The notes below the pieces were generated by a model. The model was not told the DNA's origin. It saw only the letters and a program-made list of their open reading frames with translations, and ran no database searches. From Cryptomeria japonica (lineage: Eukaryota > Streptophyta > Pinopsida > Cupressales > Cupressaceae): a DNA stretch of 64,000 bases. Location of the stretch: assembly GCF_030272615.1 (NCBI RefSeq), contig NC_081414.1:237076233-237140232 (forward strand). Reading direction: 5' to 3'. Shown here in pieces: positions 55,544 to 64,000 of the stretch; positions within the stretch are counted from its first letter, which is position 1; each line of letters starts with the position of its first letter. The position numbers and the translations under genes are program-made.

Positions 55544-57780
55544 ACACCAGTAAACAATCCAGAGAATACTAAACCAAATTCATTTTATTCCAACCCCCAC
55601 AAAAAGTTTACAGACATTGGGGAACCATTGGAATCGACTTTAAAAACTCTGCTTGCAAACAAGTTGATCACATTACCAAAAGCAAGATATTTCGAACCTA
55701 AGATCAAACCAAGTTGGTGGAATGAAAATCATTTTTATGATTTCCATAGAAATAAAGGATATGAAACAAATGATTTTTAAAGATTGAAACATATCATTCA
55801 GGACTTGATTGATAATGAGATTATCACAATGAATGGTCATAAAATGAATAAATCACACTTAGCATTCAAAACTCAACTCCCTAAGTATGAACAGGGTGGA
55901 ACCTAAAATACACAAGATAACAAGGGCAAAGAAAAGGTAAACTATACCTACACATATGACAATGTAGTGAATGTCATCATTGTTAAAGACAAAGCACCTG
56001 CAAAACCAGTGAATGCCATTACTCAAAGTAAAGAAAAGGTAACATTTCCAAGTGTAACAAATGGAACAACATCCACTTCACAGAAATATAACTTAGTGGA
56101 TCAATTACAGAAAATACCCGTACAAATATCAATCTTAGAGCTTCTCAAAATCTCACCAATGCATAAGGAAATATTGGAAAAGGCTCTAGTGGAAACAACA
56201 GTCTCAAAGGACTTGGATTTTGATCAATTCCAAAACATGGTGGGACATATCATAGCCCCTCATTGCTTATCATTCATAGAACATGATGATGTATCATTGC
56301 AACATCCCCATAATGCTCCCCTACACATTGAAGTCACTATTCATACAACCCGCGTCAAACATGTAGTTATAGATGGAGGAGATGGCTTAAACATTTGTTC
56401 ATTGTGTTTGAAAAAAGATTTGGGATATTCATAAAATGCAGTAGATACTAAAAATAAAATAACAATCAAGGCCTATGATGAAGAAGAATGGTCTTCTAAG
56501 GGAATAGTGGTTTTACCACTAAAAATAGGACCGATTGAGCGAGATATAGTTTGTCAAGTTCTGGACTTGAATTTATCTTACAACATTCTTCTGGATAGAC
56601 CATGGATTCATGATATGCAAGAAGTTCCCTCGACATGTCATCAATGTGTCAAATTTCCTCATAATGGACAAGAAATAACAATACCAACAGATTCTAGTTA
56701 GTATTGCAACAATTTGAAACCAGCTCAAGATGCAAGGGTTCCATATAACAGAGAAGCATTATCTCCTGCCAAAGCATCTCAAGAGACATTATATACATCC
56801 ACTTTGGAAAGTTTTGAGAGAAAGGTAAAATTAAATGATGCAGGAATGGGAAATTATTCTTTGCAAACTTTACCACTTTCTCCAAAGTCATATGAAAAAC
56901 CAACAAATGTAAAAACGCTAATCCAACAAAAACCTATTGAAATATTTGATAGGAAATTTGTCAAAGCTGGAACATTATCTAAAGAAACTGAAGAAAAGGA
57001 CATCCTTGATTAGCTATATAAAGATGAAAAAGAAATCAGAGCAGTAGCTTTAGATATTACTATTAAATCTGGACTTGGGTATGACCACCATACTCAACCT
57101 ATACAAAATTGAGATCATCAAAATCCCCAATGGAGAATAAAAGTAGCACATAAAGAGGAATCATGGAAATACGTGATACATCAAGCAGCTGAGAAGACAA
57201 ACAAAAAACAACAAGAAGAGGAATATGAGAAAGAACAAGAAGAACTCGCCATTCAAAGAGAAGAAGCTTCTTATAAACAAGTTCAAAAAGTGCAAGCAAG
57301 TACAAAACTTGATCAAGCCAGTGAAAATCCAGAAACATAATTTGTATCAACAGTTAGAAAACTCTTCTCACCATACAATATTCATGTTGGATATAGTGGT
57401 GTAGTCGTAGAAAGTGATTCAGAAACTGACTCACATGAATATGAATGGGGTCCAGATCACCTATCTAATTTATCAAGTGGATAAATTGAAGATAAGGATG
57501 CTACTCCAAAAGATAACACATCTTCCAAGAAACAGAAAGAAGAACTTGACAAAAGACAAGAAGAAATCAGAATTCAAAGAAAAGAAGCATATGTTAGAAA
57601 ATAGGAGGAAGAAAATAAGAGAAAACAAGAAGTCACAATCCAAAAGGCAGAAATGGTCATTACTCAACAGTCAGAAGAACAAAAGGACATAATATCTCCA
57701 TCAACCCCCAGTCATCAAGAACCAAAACTTGGTAGAACCATAGAAGAATTGATAGCAATCCATGTAAGGAAACTTGCAGC
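55544..57780 (+). pseudogene. Gypsy (Tat-like) gag-protease linker and protease, truncated before the polymerase
   Basis: KPSWWNENHFYDFHRNKGYE (about 55705) is the conserved gag tail. The protease region includes HTTRVKHVVIDGGDGLNICS (about 56340-56400) and LPLKIGPIERDIVCQVLDLN, YNILLDRPWIHDMQEVPSTC (56507-56640). A long charged, Glu/Lys/Gln-rich region (KKQQEEEYEKEQEELAIQRE and repeats) runs to about 57780 with several stops. The reverse transcriptase never appears: minus-strand Copia-type LTR sequence takes over at about 57.7-57.8 kb. Confidence 0.78.
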
Positions 57781-57789
57781 CATCTTTAT

Positions 57790-58487
57790 GATAATTTCCA
57801 CATAACCCATTTAAGATCTCAATCAAATCAGCACATAGAAGACATATGAAAAGAGTAGACAACATACCCATGAAAACATGACACACAGTATATCCTAGGA
57901 AAACCTTAATGAGGGAAAAACCCAGCCTCCAAAAGCATCATCCATCATGTATTATCAACAATGTGTCCATTACAATACAACTATGGAAAGCCTTAAAAAA
58001 CCCAGCCATAACCAAGCACTCCATGTGACCAAGCATGAATCCACACATCCCATGCCATGCTTCCTTCTTCACAAATGCTAACCTGGCTAACTGACCAACA
58101 CAAACAACTACCCTTGTTGTTGCTTTTATAAACACAAGCTCCCACAAAATCACCAAGTGGTATTGCATCAAAACCATGTGACAATAAAATATAATATTTT
58201 TCCTACCTACCCTTGACCCACATTTAATATTGGGTACATCATCACAATTACATTTCCCAATATTAAATAAATACAATATAATAATACCAATGTGTCAATA
58301 CAACTCATCAAGTGGTTACAAGTATATTCCAAGGGAATCACTACATGTTGCACGTCCATCTAGGTGCTCCTAGGTGCAACAATACAATATGATATTACAA
58401 TATAATTCCATGTCCAACTCACACAATAATAAAATAATACATTATGAAAAATTATTATGCAAGGTGTACAACACCATTTTCCCAACA
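57790..58487 (-). mobile_element. 3' LTR of a Copia-type element, minus strand
   Basis: On the minus strand it opens TGTTGGGAAAATGGTG at 58487, has a TATA-like GTTTATAAAAGCAAC at about 58115-58130 and a GGCTGGGTTTTTCCCTCATT phrase near 57925, like the R-U5 of plant Copia LTRs. The left end is uncertain within about 100 bases. Confidence 0.65.
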
Positions 58488-58499
58488 TTCTCCCACTTG
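58488..58499 (-). other. Polypurine tract of the Copia-type element
   Basis: CAAGTGGGAGAA on the minus strand directly before TGTTGGG, a very typical plant Copia junction. Confidence 0.8.
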
Positions 58500-61310
58500 T
58501 TGTATATATTGCATAAGGGCCAAGAAGTAATCTGTCACAGGAATAAGAGATTGATCTCTCCATGCACATATACCATCATGGAATCCAAGTGATCCATGTG
58601 CTATATCAATATACCTACAACAAGAAACAAAGTAACCACCATCTCATACATGAATTCTCCCACCCTCCATCATGCCACTGCCACTGGACATGAAAAGTCC
58701 ATCCAAAGAGAGAGCCACACAATTTGTCGCAATAAATGATAAGTCCTGCACCAACTAATATCTAAACACAAACAATAATCCAAAGGTATCTAATGCAATG
58801 GTAGTTGTTTACATAGATGAAATAACACCCTCAACAAGTGCTAACACATCAACTATACATGCCTCCAAGGCATACAAATCAAGTGAATAACATCTCATCA
58901 ACATATGCAACCTGTAACATGAAACCATAAGCCCCAACTACAATACCTACCACGCATGTACACCAAGGAGCTCCCACACTCTCACACCATGTATCAAACA
59001 TTCTCCCATGTTATCCACACCAAAAAAAGAAAGAGATAAAGGAACCACTGCGTCATCTCCCACATGAAAAAACATGAATACAAACTAATCAATACATAGC
59101 TCCAAACAACCTCAAATCCAATGTAATGTGAATACGAACATCCAGGAAGATAATTGAAACAAAGAGAGAAACTCTGCGAATCAAATCCCGTAGTATATCC
59201 TTCTCCACACACCTCTAAATATTGTGTCAAGTATGATCTCCTCCATAAAACCCCACATTAAAAGCATAACATGACCCAAACACCGTTCAGTCCCTTGGAC
59301 CAAACCAACATATATAACATGTAATCAATCATGGATGTAAGCCTCTCACAACCAAGAAGATCAAACTAAATATCCATTCCTAATCCCAAGGGAATATGCC
59401 CAATAAAACATCTCCCAAACTAATATCAATGATTGCCACCATCATAATAATAACTCAAATGCACAAGGAGATAATCAATACCATACATCTATCAAACTGA
59501 ATCATGTAAAACTAACCATTTATCCATAGCTCAAGATCCATATCTATGAAAGATAAGCATAAACATAAAGCACCTGAAAGGAAACAAAGGGCAATACCTC
59601 TTAAGTAGTAAACTGTCGAGTAGACCAAGAGTGGGAATGAGAATGCTCATCAAGCTATCAAAGTCATCATGACTCACACTAAGAACAATATCCTTTCAAT
59701 CAATAAACTAGGTGAATGCTCCTCAGACTTCCAGTTGAAACAACAACCTGCCTCAATACATGCCTCTAATCACAAGAGACTACTAGCATCACCGACATCC
59801 TCCATGTATCCATGAGTACTTATAATTGATCAATCCATGCCAAACTCCAAATGCAACCCAATGATATCATGAAGTATCAAGCAAAAGATCATGTACCCAA
59901 TACAAAAAGAATAATCCAAGATCAATGTCAAAGCTCCAATGGCCAAATCATACACATAAACATGACAACATGATCTAATCTATCTCAAAGAGATAAAATG
60001 CCTCATATGAACATATCGAGTAACCATATCATGCCAAAACTCTAAGCATGCAATCAAGAGTGTACCATGACATAATATAATCCATCCAAACAACAAGGAT
60101 AAACATGTCGAATGAAACCACAAAACCACATCTATACCAAGAACTCTGTGAGTCATCAAAATGCAAATATCCTCAAATAACATGAAGATAACCATCTCCT
60201 AATAGTGTACCCACAAATGCAAGAGAAACCTTCTAAAACAATAGGATCTAAGGCATCCTCCAACATCTGCACACAAAGAAGATCATTCGCCAACCAACAT
60301 GGTGAATACACATCACTGCTACAAGCTTCCATTGAACCGTGATACCAAGCTCTCCATAGCATCATGATAAACCATCTCCTAAATGAAGAACATCCAAATC
60401 TACACACATCAACTGAAATGTCAATAATAACAAGTAAACCATTAACTCCATATCAAGAAGATAAAACCACCACCAACAAACCACCAATCATGAATAAATC
60501 CTGCACCGCTAACTCGTCACTGTCAAAAGCTCCCATAGAAAGCATACTTAAATAAATAACAAAGCTATCATGACATCGTGATCAAATGCATGCTACAAGT
60601 CCCATACCAACTATCCAAGTACTATAATATCATGCATCCTCTCATCTCAAAACAACCACGCCAATGCACAAATGACCACAGACAAGGTCAACTAAGGAGT
60701 ATGCACCACAATGAATCAAACATGGTGGATATAGATAGTCCACATCCGAGCCATCCCATTGCAACTGAATAGGTGAGCTCAAACCTACCAATCACATAAC
60801 TCGTAGATCCAATCACTGAACATACAAACTCATCATCACATTAGTAAACTGCAAACTGAGATATCAAATAGAATAATCCATGTAGACAACCATGACTCAA
60901 ACACCAAATCACCATCAAATTTGATTTGCCAAACATGTCCACAAACTAGTACCATAGTCAAAGGAACTAAATAATCATCAAGGAGATAATAAAAACCTCC
61001 TAATATCAAACCAAATCACCACAATCATGACTATGTCGTGTCAATGCAAAACATGTACTTGCATACCCATGACACCATGATCATCACCTGCATCCAACTG
61101 TCACCCATATAAAACTCCAAGTCTCAAACCGAGTTCAATCATGTCCTAAAACCAAGAACAAAATGTAAACCTTTTCATACTCATAAAACTGATATAGTAA
61201 CATCACCAAACATAAGTACACTAAACACCCTCTCCAACACCTAGTCAAAATCGAAATAAAAATTAAATTTATTAACCAAGCCCCCCAAAAAAATATAATG
61301 GCGGATTTAA
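58500..61310 (-). mobile_element. Non-coding internal region of the Copia-type element
   Basis: 2.8 kb with strong strand bias: the plus strand is rich in A and C and poor in G. No ORF over 85 codons and no recognisable retroelement domain on either strand. It leads into the polypurine tract, so it is the 3' internal part of the element. A large-retrotransposon-derivative type with no proteins, or a Copia with a very long 3' untranslated region, would fit. The right boundary near 61300 and the 5' LTR are not found. Confidence 0.5.
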
Positions 61311-62108
61311 TTTTTTTTATTGGAATTTTAATGATACTATAAGTGTCTGGTTACTATCTCGGATTGGCCTCTAATTTTCTCAAGATATTAATCAAGATTT
61401 CGTTCGAGTGGTCATAACCAACAACATTTTCTGTTGTGTTAAGGAGATCTCCCAGTTTGTAGAGGTTATGCTCTACAATTTTTCTTGTACCATATAGGCA
61501 CTAAGGGAGGCATGACGTCGTTATGACATCATATAACACTCATTTCTTATAATTTTCATGGCAAACACATTTATTTATAGTGGCTTGGATTACTTGGCAT
61601 TAACTGTTGCCACTTTGGTCGTTCCCTCTCACTTGGCCTTATGGGCTATTGGGAGGTATGCTTGCTAAGGGTTTTATCCTAATGTAGAATTGACAAAAAG
61701 CATGAAAAAGGTGGGTCTGGCTTTTTGGTCACCCAGTTAAAGGTAGAGAATATGCCTATCACCTTGAAAACATAGAGAACAAGAGTTATTTTTATACCTT
61801 CATTGCAAAATTGTCTAAACTATTTGGAGGTGTTGCTCCAAAAAGGCATTGTGTTCATTTTAACCAGCATAGCAATGATGAGATAAAGTAGGTTTGTTGT
61901 TGTTCTATTTAAAAGCACCAAAATTAGTGTGGGCTAATCTAGGTCCAACTATCCCTGCAAAAATCCATTAAGCTGTTAGCACATTGTGGGCTCAAAAGCC
62001 TAATTTGTCCTTCGATTACAGATTTGACTTCACAGTCTACGAGAACAGAACATTTTAATGATAGAGAATCAGAAAAATATAGAACAAAAATGCTCTACTG
62101 GCTTCTGA

Positions 62109-62262
62109 AAAATGTGAATCATCCTCTGCACAAATGCGAATTATCCTCTGCACAATTGCAAATTACTGCGTAGACAATTGTGAATTACTGTCTACACAAA
62201 TGCGAATTGATGTCTCAACAAATGCGAATTTCCTTCTGCACAAATGCAAATGAATACACAGA
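62109..62262 (-). repeat. Exactly phased 22-bp array (CAAATGCGAATT type)
   Basis: Seven units start at 62109, 62131, 62153, 62175, 62197, 62219 and 62241, each exactly 22 bases. The first twelve bases are CAAATGCGAATT or a close variant, and several end CTCTGCA. Given on the plus strand; the element it belongs to runs leftwards. Confidence 0.9.
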
Positions 62263-62654
62263 AATAAAAGATAGAAGATAGAGTTGTAATCAATTATGAT
62301 GTGAGATGAATCCATTATCAAATTTTCCATGATCTCAATGTCATCAAACACGTTGAATCTGTCTAGGTACTTGTGCACAATGTGATAATATCAGGATAGG
62401 GCAACTATTTCTTTGAGATCTTGAAATATTTTTTTTGCTCTTATCCACCGTCGATGTGCTCTTCTTTGTCTTATGTGTTCTTTTCTCTTCTTGGAACCTG
62501 AAATTTTGAAAGTCACTCTTCCTGCCATAGGATTAGACACATCTTAAGCATTAAAATAATTTTTTTTAGAATTGAAATATTTTTATGGGTTAGCTACGCA
62601 AATGACAAAGAAGCATAAACGACAAATAAAAATGAAATTTTGAAGAGGTCCTAC

Positions 62655-62795
62655 AAATGCAAATTGATTATGACAAATGTGAATTGATATCAGCACAAAT
62701 GCAAACTGATGTGAGGACAAATGTGCATTGTTTTGAACAAATGCGCATTGTTTTGAACAAATGTGAATTACTGCGTATACAAATGCACACCAGTT
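62655..62795 (-). repeat. Second array of 20-22 bp repeats
   Basis: Seven units opening CAAATGCAAATT, CAAATGTGAATT, CAAATGCGCATT and similar, with 20- or 22-base spacing. Confidence 0.85.
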
Positions 62796-62865
62796 CCTTT
62801 AGAATCCGTACAAAGCCTGCAAATCATGAAAAAACATGTCAGAGAGGTATAAAAAGGTTGTTAGT

Positions 62866-62882
62866 TGACGTCGGGTTCACCA
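62866..62882 (-). other. Primer-binding site of the minus-strand Gypsy element
   Basis: TGGTGAACCCGACGTCA on the minus strand, one base after the LTR end AAGAAACA. This fixes the LTR boundary here and at 23234. Confidence 0.7.
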
Positions 62883-62883
62883 T

Positions 62884-63286
62884 TGTTTCTTAAGGGTAAA
62901 TTCATCATTTCTAGAATAATCAAATTATTAAGAGTGAATCACAACTCTAATTTAATCAGAAATGCTCCTAAATGACAATCGAATAATGCAAAATCAATTG
63001 GATTGAAATGAATTCTAATTTAAGACTTCCTCAATCAATTTGAAAAAGCTTCCATTGCTCTTCTCCAAATTGTGGATGTAGGATGACTCTTAGGTGTTGC
63101 ACTGAAATTCTTGCATAAGACTGACAATTGCTTCAAATATTATAGTTCTTTCATTCAAGATTGAATTGAGAAAATGATATTGTATTTATAGATTTTCAAG
63201 TGAGATGGGGTGAGATTTGGAACTCAAGTGTTGATTGATAGTTCACTGATTTTGATTTATCAGTTAAGTGAATTGATTGATCTGTT
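62884..63286 (-). mobile_element. 5' LTR of the minus-strand Gypsy element, interrupted
   Basis: Matches 23234-23640 over about 400 bases with about 40 differences, including the TATA box region. At 63287 it is interrupted by the S repeat, so the U3 part lies beyond the window. Confidence 0.8.
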
Positions 63287-64000
63287 TGTTGGTTGAAAAT
63301 TTTGTACACAGGGAAATATACAAAATTGTGGTTTCAACCACAACGTGTGAGTAAAAATCTCCTAATTAAGGGAACGCTCCCCCTATCTAACTACAACTTT
63401 AAAAATAAAATAGGATGGGACAACAATCTTTCTTCTTCTTTCAAGAAAGACAATATCCTTTTCTCTTCACAGAAAAGTGATAGCGATTTGATATAAAACA
63501 ACAGTAACAAATTTTGAAATGAAATGAGAGAAAGGAAATGAAGTTTCCTAAAAGCTCAAAGACTTTTGTCACTTCCTTCGGGACGAGACAACAATATCAA
63601 GCTCAAAGACTTGATTATATGAAGTCCTATCTACCCTTTTCTATACTAATTCTATTAAGAACAAATTATAACAACTCAAAGACTAGAATATCTTATTCTT
63701 TTCTACTTAAAACAATGGGAAGTAGTATAAGCTCAAAGACTCACATCTATTTCTCACAAAATATTCTTCTAAACTCTCTTAAGAATAAGTGTAAGAACAA
63801 AGACTTACAACTTCTCTCAACAAAATATTTATTTTAATCTATATTAACCTCAAATACTTGCAGCACAAAAACTGCAAATCAAATGCGATTAAGCTCTGTA
63901 AGAAACACTTGCAAGAAAGATAATATAGAACACAAACTCAAGTATGTAGCACAAAGACCCAAAGCTTGAGCAATTTACTTCTATTCCTTTCAATTCTTGA
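63287..64000 (-). mobile_element. Second copy of the S LTR-like repeat, runs off the window
   Basis: Starts TGTTGGTTGAAAATTTTGTA and follows 29693 and onward for the whole 714 bases with scattered differences. It is inserted into the Gypsy LTR after GATTGATCTGT. The small ORFs in it are not genes. Confidence 0.8.

Larger units (their letters stand above)
61340..62865 (-). mobile_element. 5' leader of a minus-strand Tat-like Gypsy element
   Basis: Read on the minus strand from the primer-binding site: a splice-acceptor-like TTTTTTCATGATTTGCAG (about 62820-62845), repeat array 62655-62795, spacer, repeat array 62109-62262, and then the conserved block shared with the plus-strand element at 52583-52800. 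Gag is not reached; the sequence changes to the Copia-type region near 61310-61340. Confidence 0.7.

Noticed and set aside
62109-62795. Regular short repeats resembling a CRISPR array
   Set aside because: The units touch each other with no unique spacers, the repeats vary, and the setting is a plant retrotransposon leader.

Overview
The window is AT-rich nuclear DNA of a seed plant with a very large genome, most likely a gymnosperm. This is an inference from old, deeply nested and strongly decayed LTR retrotransposons, plant-type LINEs, a tRNA-derived SINE and the absence of any confident host gene. I see no rRNA gene, no functional tRNA gene and no CRISPR array. Almost every recognisable protein is a retroelement protein, and nearly all are broken.

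Layout. 1-14.6 kb: AT-rich spacer with a short LINE-derived element carrying only an intact ORF1 (1021-2602, perfect 17-bp target duplication), a non-autonomous inverted-repeat DNA element (about 5237-6325), a Copia fragment (6.7 kb), a CT/CA microsatellite (8.2 kb) and a short 3' LTR with its polypurine tract (9852-10079). 14.7-20.2 kb: a full-length but dead minus-strand LINE with endonuclease, reverse transcriptase and terminal RNase H remnants, bounded by a 17-bp duplication with one mismatch. 20.9-22.2 kb: a minus-strand SINE with a 13-bp duplication, then a CT-rich microsatellite with a 306-bp internal repeat.

22.2-64 kb is a nest of LTR elements. The minus-strand pieces of Ty3/Gypsy (Tat-like) type line up as one possible host element: 3' LTR (23234-24318) and polypurine tract, an antisense plant-mobile-domain gene (about 24.7-27.8 kb), RNase H plus integrase (39698-41405), the rest of the reverse transcriptase (49553-50696), and far to the right its leader, primer-binding site and 5' LTR (61.3-63.3 kb). 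Into this are inserted a Copia element (31170-35315, minus), a chromovirus (41406-49552, minus, target duplication ATTGG inside the RNase H sequence), a plus-strand Tat-like Gypsy element (50697 to about 57.7 kb), the 3' end of another Copia-type element (about 57.7-61.3 kb, minus) and two copies of a further LTR-like repeat (29693 and 63287, minus). By eye the host LTR pair differs more (about 11%) than the chromovirus pair (about 6%) or the Copia pair (about 4-5%), which fits the nesting order.

The most interesting signals are the ORF1-only half-LINE, five arrays of a phased 20-22 bp repeat built on ACAAATGCGAATT in Gypsy leaders and in an intron-like segment of the antisense gene, a 57-bp near-perfect inverted repeat, and repeated CCGATG modules in the chromovirus U3. 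No gene here is clearly expressed; the ORF1 at 1064-2377 is the only long transposon ORF without a visible defect.
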